Origin: Rugamonas sp045984285 | GTDB lineage: Bacteria; Pseudomonadota; Gammaproteobacteria; Burkholderiales; Burkholderiaceae_D | Length of the DNA stretch: 64,000 nt | Direction of reading: 5' to 3' | Assembly: GCF_045984285.3 (NCBI RefSeq) | Contig: NZ_JBJQIK030000004.1 | Span: forward strand, 248,001-312,000 | Part shown: positions 15,413-24,342 of the stretch, one piece after another | Numbering within the stretch: the stretch's first letter is position 1 | Layout of the letters: each line of letters opens with the position of its first letter | Translations under genes and position numbers: made by a program | The notes under the pieces: generated by a model | Databases searched by the model: none | The model's input: only the letters and a program-made list of their open reading frames with translations | Told to the model about the DNA's origin: nothing

Positions 15413-17495
15413 GCAGCGCGCGCAGCGCCTCCGGCTTGTTCAGCGGCGGCAGGCGCTGGGCCTGGTCGCGCGTGTTCACGCCATGGCAGGATGCGCAGGT
15501 GCGCATTTCGCCCGGCTGGAAAGTGACCCAGTTGCGCTCGCGCACCACGGCATTGCCTTGCGCGTCCGTGGTCTGCCAGGTCAGCGCGCGGCCGGCGGGC
15601 ACGAAGGCCGCCGTGGAGCCATCCTTCGCAATGCGCACGCTGCCTGCCGGGCCTTGATTGTTGGCCGGATTGGGCTGCGGCGCCATGGGCTGCGCGATCA
15701 CGCGGCGGCCCGGGCGGTCCGGATAGGCGCGCAGCTGCTCGCCCTGGAAAATCTGGAAGTGGCTGATCTCGTACACCTTCGCATCCGGCGCCGCCCGTGC
15801 GCGCGTTTCCACACCGCCCGGCACACGCAGGTTGAAGGGCTGCTGCAGTTCCGCGCGGTCACGGCTGGTCTGGTCGCGCGTGACTATCAGCGCCAGCTCG
15901 CGCTGTACCAGCCAGCGCCGCAGTTCCGCTTCGCTTACGCCCTCTTCCGCCAGCACGGCGCGCTCCGGCGCTTCCAGCATGGCGCCGGCCATGGCCGGCC
16001 GCGCGCGCGGGCGCAATTCCACCGCCTCGATCTCCCACAGTTCTTCGCCGGACGCGCTGCGCAGGCCGGGCGTGAGCGCGGGCCCGGCGCGATACAGGCC
16101 GCTGGACTGGTCCGGTTCCAGCCAGCGCAGGCGCAGGCCGTCGAGCGTGCCGCCAGGTTCCGGTGCCCGCACGCTCTTCGTGTGGCTGGCAACCAGCCGT
16201 CCATCGGACAGAGGCAAGGGATTGCGGTAGCGCCCTCCGCGCAGCGCATCGCCGGGATGCGATTCGGTCAGCTGCGCCACCGTCATGCGTTCCGGATTCA
16301 TGCCGGCCGGGCCGGTCAGGCGCACGACCTGGTTGGTGGTGAAGGAATTCTGCTCGCGCGCCGCGATGGCAAGATAGCTGCCCGGCGCGTGCGGATCCTC
16401 GCGCAGGTGAAACAGGCCGCCTTCGCGCCGCACCAGCACGCGGTTGGCATGCAGCGTATCCAGCGTTTGCGCGGACAGTGCAGGATCGTCGCGGAAGCTC
16501 GGAATCATGGCGCCGAAGGACAGCTCATGCTGGCCCACGTGGTTCAGCGTTTCCTCGTTGCTGCCATCCTGGTTCATGGCCCAGGCGGTGAAGAAGTTGG
16601 TGGTGAAGGCGCTCACCTCGCCGTATTTGCCACGGCTGCCTGAACGCGACTCCGGAAACAGCTCCTGCCGCGTGGCGAGTTTGCGCGCGTCCGCTGCTTC
16701 GCTGCCGTAGTTGAAGGAATTGAAGGGCAGCGCTACACCATTGCGTTCCGCATCGCGGTCGCGTTCCGCCAGCTGGTCCTGCTGCAGGTGGTCCCAGCGC
16801 GTGAAGATGATGCGGCCATAGCTGTCCAGCGTGGGATTGAAGGCGCCGCTGACGGCGTGGTTCAGCAGGCGCAGCGCGCCGCTCGCGGGATCGAGCCGCC
16901 AGATGCCGGTATTGGTCGGCGTGGCTTCATATTCGTCCAGCTGTGGATAAAGATGCGCTTCGCCCGTGCGCGGACGGTCCGAAGTAAACAGGATGCGCTC
17001 GTCGCTCGCGTACAGGGGAGACAGGTTGTTGAAGTTTTCCGGCTGCCTTGCCACCCTGGCGACGCGCGCGGTTTCGCCCTTGCCCAGCCCCGTCACTTCA
17101 TACAGCTGCCAGAAGCCGCCATCGGGGCCGGCCAGCATGCTGAAAATGGCTTTGCGGCCGTCCCAGTGCACTGCCGGTTCGCGCACCGCCACCGGCTCCG
17201 TGATGCCCGCCTCCAGCGTGAGGTTGCGCAGGCTGCCATCAGGATAGCGCAGCATCAGGGCGCCGCCGCGCGGCGCCTTGGCGGCGCCGGTCAGGTGATT
17301 CGCAAAGGTGGACAGGCGCGCCGCAAAATCGGTGTGCAACGGCGCCTGCGTGACGAACAGGATCGGGTACGGCGTGGCAACGGAGGACGCGATGCGCACC
17401 GGCGGCGCCTGGCCGGGCACCAGCGGACCGGTGCGTTCGCAGGCGGCCAGCAGGGCGATCAGGCCAAAACTGGCGATGCGCACGGACAGGTTCAT
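15381..17495 (-). CDS. HzsA-related exported lipoprotein with a single c-type haem motif
   Basis: A 704-residue predicted lipoprotein: MNLSVRIASFGLIALLAAC with the lipobox Cys near 19. The body looks like a beta-propeller (repeated blade-like strands such as ERILFTSDRPR, GRIIFTRWDHL). Near the C terminus is one haem c motif, CASCHG (667-672), in a short cytochrome-like domain. This arrangement matches proteins annotated as related to the hydrazine synthase alpha subunit, which are far more widespread than anammox; hydrazine chemistry is not implied. ATG 17495 starts the signal. It is divergent from another exported propeller lipoprotein, separated by 121 bp. Confidence 0.75.
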   Translation of the reverse strand: MNLSVRIASFGLIALLAACERTGPLVPGQAPPVRIASSVATPYPILFVTQAPLHTDFAARLSTFANHLTGAAKAPRGGALMLRYPDGSLRNLTLEAGITEPVAVREPAVHWDGRKAIFSMLAGPDGGFWQLYEVTGLGKGETARVARVARQPENFNNLSPLYASDERILFTSDRPRTGEAHLYPQLDEYEATPTNTGIWRLDPASGALRLLNHAVSGAFNPTLDSYGRIIFTRWDHLQQDQLAERDRDAERNGVALPFNSFNYGSEAADARKLATRQELFPESRSGSRGKYGEVSAFTTNFFTAWAMNQDGSNEETLNHVGQHELSFGAMIPSFRDDPALSAQTLDTLHANRVLVRREGGLFHLREDPHAPGSYLAIAAREQNSFTTNQVVRLTGPAGMNPERMTVAQLTESHPGDALRGGRYRNPLPLSDGRLVASHTKSVRAPEPGGTLDGLRLRWLEPDQSSGLYRAGPALTPGLRSASGEELWEIEAVELRPRARPAMAGAMLEAPERAVLAEEGVSEAELRRWLVQRELALIVTRDQTSRDRAELQQPFNLRVPGGVETRARAAPDAKVYEISHFQIFQGEQLRAYPDRPGRRVIAQPMAPQPNPANNQGPAGSVRIAKDGSTAAFVPAGRALTWQTTDAQGNAVVRERNWVTFQPGEMRTCASCHGVNTRDQAQRLPPLNKPEALRALLTYWKTLPRR

Positions 17496-17616
17496 CAAAA
17501 ATGGACGATTCACTGGAAGATTCGGAGCCAAGTGTAGCGCAGTACAATCGGTTACTTGAAATTTTCTGCGGTTCAAGGCACGCTTCCCGAATCAGAAAAC
17601 GACAGGAGACATCTTC

Positions 17617-19248
17617 ATGCAGGATTCAGATTTCAGCGCCGGACGGCGTGCCGCGCTGGCCGGCATTTCCGCCGTGGGCCTGGGCGCCGTGATGGTGGCC
17701 TGCGGAGGCGGCAGCGGTGGCAGCGTGCCGACGCCGCCACCGCCACCGCCGCCGCCGCCCCCTCCTCCTCCGCCGTCACCGCCTCCCACGGGGCCTGGTC
17801 CTGTGGTGAATGGTCCGGCATGGCGCTCATTCGGGCGCGATGCGCAGCACTCCGCCGTCTCCGCTATCGCCACCCAGCCCCTGAGCAAAATCGTATGGCA
17901 AACGCCCGTGGACATGGCGCCGCAGTATTCCCCGCAAGGCTACCTGCTGGTGCACTATGGCTCGCCCGTCATCACCGGCAAGAATACGGTGGTGGTGCCG
18001 GTCAAGCGCTCCGCCAATGCCGCCTACAAAATCGAGGGCCGCAGCGGCAACAACGGCTTCCTGCTCTGGAGCATCGACAGCGACTACGTGATGCCGGCCC
18101 ATAACTGGATGCCGAGCTATAACGTCACGCTCACCGCCGCCAACCGCATGGTAGCGCCCGGCGCAGGCGGCAAGATCATGTACCGCGACGACGCTGATGC
18201 CACTGACGCGGCCACCCAGACCGCCGTCTTCTACAGCGCCGCCACCTACGCCGCCAACAAGGCCGCGCTGGACGCGCAGATCATCATCAACACGCCGATC
18301 ACCGCCGACGGCGCAGGCACGCTGTATTTCGGCTTCGAAGCAGCCGCCGGCAATCCCGCAGGCCTCAGCAGCGGCATCGCGCGCATGACGGCGACCAATG
18401 CGGGCAGCTGGAAGAGCATCGCGCAGCTGAGCAACGACCTTTCCCTGCAGAAGCTGGCAACCAACAGCGCCCCGGCGCTGTCCGCCGATGAAAAAACGCT
18501 GTACATCGTCGTCAAAGGCACCGGCAACTCCACCGCCGGCGCCATCCTGGCGCTGGACGCGGCCACGCTGAACCTGAAGAGCAAGGCCGCCCTGACCGAT
18601 CCGCAGACCGGCGCTCCGGCCCGCGTTACCGACGACAGCACCGCCTCTCCCGCCATCGGGCCGGACGGCGACGTATACATCGGCGTACTGGAAACTGTCG
18701 CCGGCGCGCATAACCAGCGCGGCTGGCTGCTGCATTTCGACGCCACGCTTGCCACCATCAAAACGCCCGGCTCCTTCGGCTGGGACGATACGGCCTCCTT
18801 CGTGGCGAAAGACCTGGTGCCGAGCTACAAGGGCACTTCGGCCTACCTGGTCATGACGAAGTACAACAACTACGCGCGCGCAGGCAGCGGCGATTCCAAG
18901 AACCGCGTTGCGGTGCTGGACCCGAACGACACGCAGACCGACCCAATTTCCGGCAAGACCGTGATGCGTGAAGTGCTCACCATTCTCGGCACCACGCCGG
19001 ACCCAAACTTCCCCGGCGGTGTGGTGGAGTGGTGCATCAACACTGCGGCGGTGGATCCTTTCACCAAGTCCGTGCTGGTAAACAGCGAGGACGGCTATCT
19101 GTACCGCTGGGACCTCAGCAACAACACCCTGAGCGAGAAAATCCGCCTGACCAGCGGCCTCGGCGAGTCCTATACGCCGACCGCCATCGGCGCGGACGGC
19201 AAGGTGTACGCCATCAACAACGCCATCATGTTTGCTTTAGGCCGCTAG
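17617..19248 (+). CDS. Tat-type lipoprotein with polyproline linker and beta-propeller-like body
   Basis: A 543-residue protein. The N terminus has a twin-arginine (AGRRAALAG) and lipobox VMVAC (Cys29), then a Gly/Ser stretch and a run of 14 prolines (40-53) plus SPPP, which would hold the domain away from the membrane. The remainder resembles a PQQ/quinoprotein-type propeller (LLWSIDSDYVMPAHN, TPITADGAGTLYFGFE, YTPTAIGADGKVYAI), but I cannot identify cofactor ligands, so it may be structural. The ribosome site ACAGGAG lies 8 nt before the ATG. It faces the HzsA-related gene; the pair may act together in the periplasm. Confidence 0.7.
   Translation: MQDSDFSAGRRAALAGISAVGLGAVMVACGGGSGGSVPTPPPPPPPPPPPPPPSPPPTGPGPVVNGPAWRSFGRDAQHSAVSAIATQPLSKIVWQTPVDMAPQYSPQGYLLVHYGSPVITGKNTVVVPVKRSANAAYKIEGRSGNNGFLLWSIDSDYVMPAHNWMPSYNVTLTAANRMVAPGAGGKIMYRDDADATDAATQTAVFYSAATYAANKAALDAQIIINTPITADGAGTLYFGFEAAAGNPAGLSSGIARMTATNAGSWKSIAQLSNDLSLQKLATNSAPALSADEKTLYIVVKGTGNSTAGAILALDAATLNLKSKAALTDPQTGAPARVTDDSTASPAIGPDGDVYIGVLETVAGAHNQRGWLLHFDATLATIKTPGSFGWDDTASFVAKDLVPSYKGTSAYLVMTKYNNYARAGSGDSKNRVAVLDPNDTQTDPISGKTVMREVLTILGTTPDPNFPGGVVEWCINTAAVDPFTKSVLVNSEDGYLYRWDLSNNTLSEKIRLTSGLGESYTPTAIGADGKVYAINNAIMFALGR
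17734..17787 (+). repeat. CCN trinucleotide tract encoding polyproline
   Basis: Eighteen codons read CCN except for one TCA, with local pure runs of CCG and of CCT. It encodes the 14-proline linker plus SPPP of the lipoprotein at 17617. Such tracts change length in multiples of three, so the linker length may vary among strains without a frameshift. Confidence 0.8.
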
Positions 19249-19283
19249 GCAGGGGATACGCGCGCCGCCCCTGGCCTGCTTTT
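19246..19283 (+). terminator. Possible imperfect terminator after the propeller lipoprotein gene
   Basis: CAGGGG (19250-19255) pairs with CCCCTG (19268-19273), and the flanking AGG pairs with CCT across a one-base bulge; GCTTTTG follows. The loop is about 12 nt and the T run only four, so this is a weak candidate. Confidence 0.3.
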
Positions 19284-19322
19284 GCTGTAATTGGCGCTCT
19301 TTAACCTTTGCAGAGATCAATC

Positions 19323-19844
19323 ATGCGCACAATTCTTGTTTTGATGGCAGGCCTGGCCGCTGCGCCGGCCTTTGCCGCCGACCTCAAAGTCCCGCTGACG
19401 ATGGTGGATGCGTCCGGCACCGGCGCCGCCGTCGGCGACGTGAGCATCAGCGAGACGCCCTACGGCCTGCTGTTCACGCCCAACCTGAGCGGCCTGCCGG
19501 CCGGCGTGCACGGTTTCCATGTGCATGTGAATCCGTCCTGCGCGCCCGGCCAGCAGGACGGCAAGGCGGTGCCGGCCCTCGCTGCGGGAGGTCACTGGGA
19601 TCCGGACAACAGCAAGCAGCACGCCGGTCCATACGGCAACGGCCACAAAGGCGACCTGCCGGCGCTGTTCGTCGGTGCAGACGGCAAGGCCAGCTATCCG
19701 GTGCTGGCGCCGCGCCTGAAAACGCTGGCCGAGGTACGCGGCCACGCGCTGATGTTCCACGCGGGCGGCGACAACCATGCCGACCACCCGGCCCCGCTGG
19801 GCGGCGGCGGCGCACGCATGGCTTGCGGGGTCATCGGGAGCTAG
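19323..19844 (+). CDS. sodC: Periplasmic Cu/Zn superoxide dismutase SodC
   Basis: A 173-residue secreted superoxide dismutase. The signal peptide ends near AFAAD. Copper ligands are in GFHVHVN, with zinc/copper histidines in GGHWDPDN and KQHAGPYGNGHKGDLP; HADHPAPLGGGGARMACGVI holds the C-terminal loop and the disulfide Cys. It removes superoxide in the periplasm. ATG 19323 was chosen over an in-frame ATG at 19308 because it directly starts the signal and follows AGAGATC. Confidence 0.94.
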   Translation: MRTILVLMAGLAAAPAFAADLKVPLTMVDASGTGAAVGDVSISETPYGLLFTPNLSGLPAGVHGFHVHVNPSCAPGQQDGKAVPALAAGGHWDPDNSKQHAGPYGNGHKGDLPALFVGADGKASYPVLAPRLKTLAEVRGHALMFHAGGDNHADHPAPLGGGGARMACGVIGS

Positions 19845-19921
19845 GCGCGCATTTACACATGGCCTGCGCGGCCGGTTTGGCGTAGACTTGTTGACCTTTG
19901 TTCTATTTCTGAGAATTTTCG

Positions 19922-21589
19922 ATGGCAAATTACGTCTATACCATGAACCGCGTGGGCAAAATCGTGCCGCCCAAGCGCCAGATCCTCAAGGATATTTCGC
20001 TGTCCTTCTTCCCCGGCGCCAAGATCGGCGTGCTGGGCCTGAACGGCTCCGGCAAATCCACGCTGCTGAAGATCATGGCTGGTATCGATACGGACATCCA
20101 GGGCGAAGCGCGCCCGATGCCGGGCCTGAACATCGGCTACCTTCCGCAGGAACCGCAGCTGGACCCGGAAAAGACCGTGCGCCAGGAAGTGGAATCCGGC
20201 CTGGGTGAAGCCTTCGAAGCGCAAGCCAAGCTGGAAGCCGTGTATGCCGCCTATGCCGACGAAAACGCGGACTTCGACGCGCTGGCCAAGGAACAGGAGC
20301 GCCTGGAAGCCATCATCTCCGCCGCCGACGGCGGCAACCTGAACCTGCAGCTGGAGATGGCGGCCGACGCGCTGCGCCTGCCGCCGTGGGACCAGAAAAT
20401 CAGCGTGCTGTCCGGCGGTGAAAAGCGCCGCGTGGCGCTGTGCAAGCTGCTGCTGTCCAAGCCGGACATGCTGCTGCTGGACGAGCCGACCAACCACCTG
20501 GATGCGGAATCGGTGGAATGGCTGGAGCAGTTCCTGGTGCGCTTCCCCGGCACCGTGGTGGGCATTACCCACGACCGCTACTTCCTCGACAACGCCGCCG
20601 AATGGATCCTGGAACTGGACCGCGGCCACGGCATCCCATGGAAGGGCAACTACAGCTCCTGGCTGGAACAGAAGGAAGCCCGCCTGAAGCAGGAAGAAGC
20701 CACCGAATCGGCACGCCAGAAAGCGCTGGCCAAGGAACTGGAATGGGCACGGCAGAATCCGAAGGCGCGCCAGGCCAAATCCAAGGCCCGCCTGGCCCGC
20801 TTCAATGAGCTGAGCGAATACGAATACCAGAAGCGTAATGAAACGCAGGAGATCTTCATTCCCGTGGCGGAACGTCTGGGCAATGAAGTCATCGAGTTCA
20901 AGAACGTGTCGAAGGCTTTCGGCGACCGCCTGCTGATCGACAATGTGAGCTTCACCATTCCGCCGGGCGCCATCGTCGGCATCATCGGCCCGAACGGCGC
21001 CGGTAAATCGACGCTGTTCAAGATGATTGCCGGTATCGAGCAGCCGGACAGCGGCGAAGTCGTCATCGGCAAGACGGCCAAGGTGTCGCTGGTGGACCAG
21101 AGCCGCGATGCGCTGGCCGACAGCAAGACCGTGTTCGAGGACGTTTCCGGCGGCGCCGACCTGCTGAGCGTGGGCCGCTTCGAAATGCCGTCGCGGGCCT
21201 ACCTGGGCCGCTTCAACTTCAAGGGCGCGGACCAGCAGAAGATCGTGGGCAACCTGTCCGGCGGTGAGCGCGGCCGCCTGCATCTGGCGAAAACCCTGCT
21301 CAAGGGCGGCAACGTGCTGCTGCTGGACGAACCGTCCAACGACCTGGACGTGGAAACCCTGCGTGCGCTGGAAGATGCGCTGCTGGAATTCGCCGGCTCC
21401 GTGATGGTGATCTCCCACGACCGCTGGTTCCTGGACCGTATCGCCACCCACATCCTGGCCTTCGAAGGCAATTCGCAAGTGACCTTCTTCGACGGTAACT
21501 ACCAGGAATACGAAGCGGACAAGAAGAAGCGCCTGGGTGAAGAAGGCGCCAAGCCGAAGCGTATCCGCTACAAGCCGCTTACCGCCTGA
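19922..21589 (+). CDS. ettA: Energy-dependent translational throttle protein EttA (ABC-F)
   Basis: A 555-residue soluble ABC-F ATPase that binds the ribosomal E site and gates the first elongation step according to the ADP/ATP ratio. Two nucleotide-binding domains are present: Walker A GLNGSGKST (39-47) and GPNGAGKST (about 357-365), signatures LSGGEKRR and LSGGERGR, and Walker B LLLDEPTNHLDA and LLLDEPSNDLDV. The opening YTMNRVGKIVPPKRQILKDI is diagnostic of EttA. The inter-domain linker with charged helices is intact. No transmembrane segments. Confidence 0.96.
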   Translation: MANYVYTMNRVGKIVPPKRQILKDISLSFFPGAKIGVLGLNGSGKSTLLKIMAGIDTDIQGEARPMPGLNIGYLPQEPQLDPEKTVRQEVESGLGEAFEAQAKLEAVYAAYADENADFDALAKEQERLEAIISAADGGNLNLQLEMAADALRLPPWDQKISVLSGGEKRRVALCKLLLSKPDMLLLDEPTNHLDAESVEWLEQFLVRFPGTVVGITHDRYFLDNAAEWILELDRGHGIPWKGNYSSWLEQKEARLKQEEATESARQKALAKELEWARQNPKARQAKSKARLARFNELSEYEYQKRNETQEIFIPVAERLGNEVIEFKNVSKAFGDRLLIDNVSFTIPPGAIVGIIGPNGAGKSTLFKMIAGIEQPDSGEVVIGKTAKVSLVDQSRDALADSKTVFEDVSGGADLLSVGRFEMPSRAYLGRFNFKGADQQKIVGNLSGGERGRLHLAKTLLKGGNVLLLDEPSNDLDVETLRALEDALLEFAGSVMVISHDRWFLDRIATHILAFEGNSQVTFFDGNYQEYEADKKKRLGEEGAKPKRIRYKPLTA

Positions 21590-21594
21590 GCATC

Positions 21595-22059
21595 ATGCGC
21601 CTGCTCGCCGCCTCCCTGCTGTTTGCCGCATCTGCCCAGGCAGGCGCGGCGTCCATCGAGCAACTGGGCTGGCTGGCCGGCTGCTGGGCGTCCGAGGGCG
21701 GCGAAGCCGGCTCGGGCGAGCAGTGGATGGCGCCGGCCGGCGGCAGCATGCTCGGCACCGCCCGCACCATCAAGGGCGGCAAAACGGTGGCGTGGGAGTT
21801 CGTGCGCATCGCTGCGCTGGAGGATGGGCGGCTGGCCTATATCGCGAAACCGCATAACCAGGCGGAGGCGGCGTTTCCGCTGTTAACGCTGAAGGATGGG
21901 GAAGCGGTGTTCGAAGCGCCTGAGCACGATTTTCCGCAAAGGATCATCTACCGCCGCGACGGCGACAGGCTGCAGGCCCGCATCGAAGGCATGTCGAAAG
22001 GGAAGCCGAAGGGCTTCGATTTCCCCTTGCGCCGCACCGACTGCGCAAGGGGAGGCTGA
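21595..22059 (+). CDS. DUF6265-type exported protein
   Basis: A 154-residue protein with a signal peptide (MRLLAASLLFAASAQAGAAS). The mature part starts with LGWLAGCWASEGG and contains FEAPEHDFPQRIIYRRDGD, the features of a small beta-barrel family of unknown function (DUF6265). It begins 5 nt after the ettA stop with no ribosome site of its own, so it is probably translated by coupling from ettA mRNA, although a functional link to translation is not expected for an exported protein. Confidence 0.8.
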   Translation: MRLLAASLLFAASAQAGAASIEQLGWLAGCWASEGGEAGSGEQWMAPAGGSMLGTARTIKGGKTVAWEFVRIAALEDGRLAYIAKPHNQAEAAFPLLTLKDGEAVFEAPEHDFPQRIIYRRDGDRLQARIEGMSKGKPKGFDFPLRRTDCARGG

Positions 22060-22157
22060 AACAGGGAGGCGGGTACAAGGACATTGGCATTCCCGCAGGG
22101 ACTGCCGCAGTCGCACCCGGCCTCGAACGGCAGCGGGCCCGCAGGCCCGCCATGATC

Positions 22158-22748
22158 TTAGAACTTGTAGTTCGCGCCCAGGGTCACGGCACCCTTGCGG
22201 CGGCCTACGTCGATATCGTTCTTGCCGTAGTGCTCGTATTCGAGCGTTGCCGACACTTTTTCATTGAACGCATATTCCGCACCGATCGAGGCGTACAGGC
22301 TGTTGCGGCTGCTGTCGCCGTTATAGCCGGCGGCCAGGCCGGTGGCGGTCACGTCGTTCTTGTTGTGCGCGACGCCCAGCTTGCCGAACACGGAGAACTG
22401 CTGGTTGACGGGATAGCTGGCTTTACCGGCCAGATAGAAGGATTTGGCGTCACTTTCCACGCGGCCGGTGGCGGAGCCGACGGTGTAGCCGTAGTTGGAC
22501 TTGCCGAAGTCGGTGTAGCCCGCTTCAACGGCCCAGTTCGGATTGATCTGGACGCCGCCGTAGATCTTGCCGCCCCACTCGGTGTTCTTGCGGTCGCCGC
22601 TGCTGGTGTCGTTCGACAGGTTGTAGCGGTGTTCGCTGGCGACGGCGCCAACGCCGATGTAAGGCTTGTAGTCATCGGCTGCGTGGGCAACGCCGGCAGC
22701 GCCAAGAGCGGTAACGGAAGTCAGCAGGGCAAGGATAGTGTTTTTCAT
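22158..22748 (-). CDS. Outer-membrane beta-barrel protein (OmpA-like transmembrane domain)
   Basis: A 196-residue protein with a signal peptide (MKNTILALLTSVTALGAAGV, cut after AHAAD). The rest is alternating amphipathic strands (KIYGGVQINPNWAVEAGYTD, KSFYLAGKASYPVNQQFSVF, SLYASIGAEYAFNEKVSATL) ending in a C-terminal Phe, the signal for outer-membrane insertion. An eight-stranded barrel is the likely fold; there is no peptidoglycan-binding OmpA C-terminal domain. Function is unknown. The 195 bp upstream are AT-richer and probably hold the promoter. Confidence 0.87.
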   Translation of the reverse strand: MKNTILALLTSVTALGAAGVAHAADDYKPYIGVGAVASEHRYNLSNDTSSGDRKNTEWGGKIYGGVQINPNWAVEAGYTDFGKSNYGYTVGSATGRVESDAKSFYLAGKASYPVNQQFSVFGKLGVAHNKNDVTATGLAAGYNGDSSRNSLYASIGAEYAFNEKVSATLEYEHYGKNDIDVGRRKGAVTLGANYKF

Positions 22749-22943
22749 CTTCTTGATCTTTCAGCAAAAGTTAAACGGACTTGCTTTTCAGATCGCTGTT
22801 CATTTATGAAGGAACGGCGATTGAGACCAAGATAGCATCGGGATAGCCTTACAAAAGGGCTGCTTTCGTAATAATTGTGAGAAGATGTAATCACTATTGA
22901 AGAACTTGCGGATGCGCCCAATATCGCGGCGCACCGCCGCTTT

Positions 22944-24302
22944 TTACTCGTCAGCAAGCTCCAGCTCGCTGATTTTGCCGTCTGGGCTGTAAGCCACGGT
23001 CCAGCGCACGCTCTGCGTCTCGCCATGGACGGCACGGTAAACCCGCTTCCCTTCCGTTTCTGACAGCAGCACCAGACGGCCGAGCGGCGGCATGGCGCCC
23101 AGCTGGTAGGGATACCATTCGTTCAACTCCTTCGCCATGGCCGGATTGCTGAATTGCGCGCTGTCCGCCTTGCCGCTTGCCAGCGCCAGCAGCAGGGTCT
23201 TGAGCGCCGCGGTGCGCGCTGGCTGGCTGTCAGCGATGCCGCTGTCTTTCAGGAAAGCGGGTGCGGGCAGGTAGAAATTGGCCACGCCATGGGCCAGCAC
23301 CGGCGACATGCGGCGCTGGTTGGTGAGCACCGCGATGCCCAGTTTTTTGGCGGGATACCAGACCACATCGGCCAGCGCCGGGCCGCCGCTATGGCCCACC
23401 TGGCGCTCCCCACGGTAAGTACTCACTGTCCAGCCAAGCGCGAAGCTGGCTGGCTTGCCACTGTTCAGCTGGTAAGGCGCCCACATCTTTTCCTGCAGCG
23501 GCTGAGGCAGCAGGGTGTTGCTGGAAATGCCCAGCAGGAAGGCGCCCATATCCTGCGCGCTGGAGAACATGCCGCCGGCCGAGATGGTGTACCAGGGGTA
23601 AAGGAAGCGGTAGGACTGCTGCTCGCCCTGGACCAGCTGATAGGTCTGGACCCGGCCCGGCACGATACCGCTGCTCACCACTATGCGGTCCTTGCCGATC
23701 GATACCTTGTCGAAACGGGTGGCGGTCATGCCCAGCGGCCGGGTGATGCGCTCGGCGATCAGCTCGGGCAGGGTCTTTCCGGTGACTTTCTCCATGATAT
23801 AGGTGAGGACCGAAAAGTCGTCGGAGCCGTAAGCCGCCACTTCGCCGGGTGCCTTGGCGAGAGGCTTGGCGAGCGCCGCCTTCACGGCTGCGGCGGCATC
23901 GGGCAGGTCCGCATCCGGAGGACCGGGCGGCATGCCGGACGCGTGCGCGGCCAGCTGCCGCACGGTGATGGCGCGCCAGCTCTCCGGTGCTTCGGGCACG
24001 TAGCGCGACACCGGCGCATCGAGGTCGACCTTGCCCTCCCCCGCCAGCTGCATCAGCAGGGTGGAAGAAAACAGCTTGGTGGACGAGGCGATCTGGAAGG
24101 CCGACTGCACGCTCACCGGCACATTGTTTTCCAGGTCGGCCATGCCGTAGGCGGCAAGTTTCACCAGCTTGCCGTCCTTCACCACGGCTACGGCTGCGCC
24201 GGGAATATGGTTGCGCGCCATTTCGCGCTGCAGGAAGTCGTCGATTTCATCGGCCCGGGCGGCGCTTGCCAACAGGAGGCAGGCCAGAATTGCAGCGCGC
24301 AT
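22944..24302 (-). CDS. Serine hydrolase of the class C beta-lactamase / DD-peptidase family
   Basis: A 452-residue exported serine hydrolase. The signal ends near SAARADEI. The catalytic motif SSTK (73-76) is in place, a YGS segment (VAAYGSDDF) takes the Tyr motif position, and GHSGGP stands in for the third (KTG-type) motif as in esterase/DD-peptidase relatives. This combination makes a general beta-lactamase-related peptidase or esterase more likely than a dedicated cephalosporinase. GGAG lies 7 nt before the start. A 24-bp inverted repeat lies just upstream of that site. Confidence 0.85.
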   Translation of the reverse strand: MRAAILACLLLASAARADEIDDFLQREMARNHIPGAAVAVVKDGKLVKLAAYGMADLENNVPVSVQSAFQIASSTKLFSSTLLMQLAGEGKVDLDAPVSRYVPEAPESWRAITVRQLAAHASGMPPGPPDADLPDAAAAVKAALAKPLAKAPGEVAAYGSDDFSVLTYIMEKVTGKTLPELIAERITRPLGMTATRFDKVSIGKDRIVVSSGIVPGRVQTYQLVQGEQQSYRFLYPWYTISAGGMFSSAQDMGAFLLGISSNTLLPQPLQEKMWAPYQLNSGKPASFALGWTVSTYRGERQVGHSGGPALADVVWYPAKKLGIAVLTNQRRMSPVLAHGVANFYLPAPAFLKDSGIADSQPARTAALKTLLLALASGKADSAQFSNPAMAKELNEWYPYQLGAMPPLGRLVLLSETEGKRVYRAVHGETQSVRWTVAYSPDGKISELELADE

Positions 24303-24318
24303 GGAGTATCTCCAAAGT

Positions 24319-24342
24319 AAAGTAGAAAATTTATTCTACTTT
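24319..24342. promoter_or_regulatory. 9-bp-arm inverted repeat between alkB and the serine hydrolase gene
   Basis: Perfect arms AAAGTAGAA (24319-24327) and TTCTACTTT (24334-24342) flank AATTTA. It covers the last codons of alkB and lies 17 bp before the start of the serine hydrolase on the same strand. It could be an operator for the hydrolase; the weak A/T stem without a T run makes a terminator less likely. Confidence 0.45.

Noticed and set aside
15381..17495. Hydrazine synthase activity / anammox
   Set aside because: Only one haem motif, no HzsB/HzsC or hydrazine dehydrogenase genes, and a betaproteobacterial setting; the similarity is at the family level.
22133..22150. GC hairpin (GCGGGCC/GGCCCGC) after the beta-barrel gene
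   Set aside because: No T run follows on either strand, so it was not called a terminator, though it may still end or stabilise the transcript.
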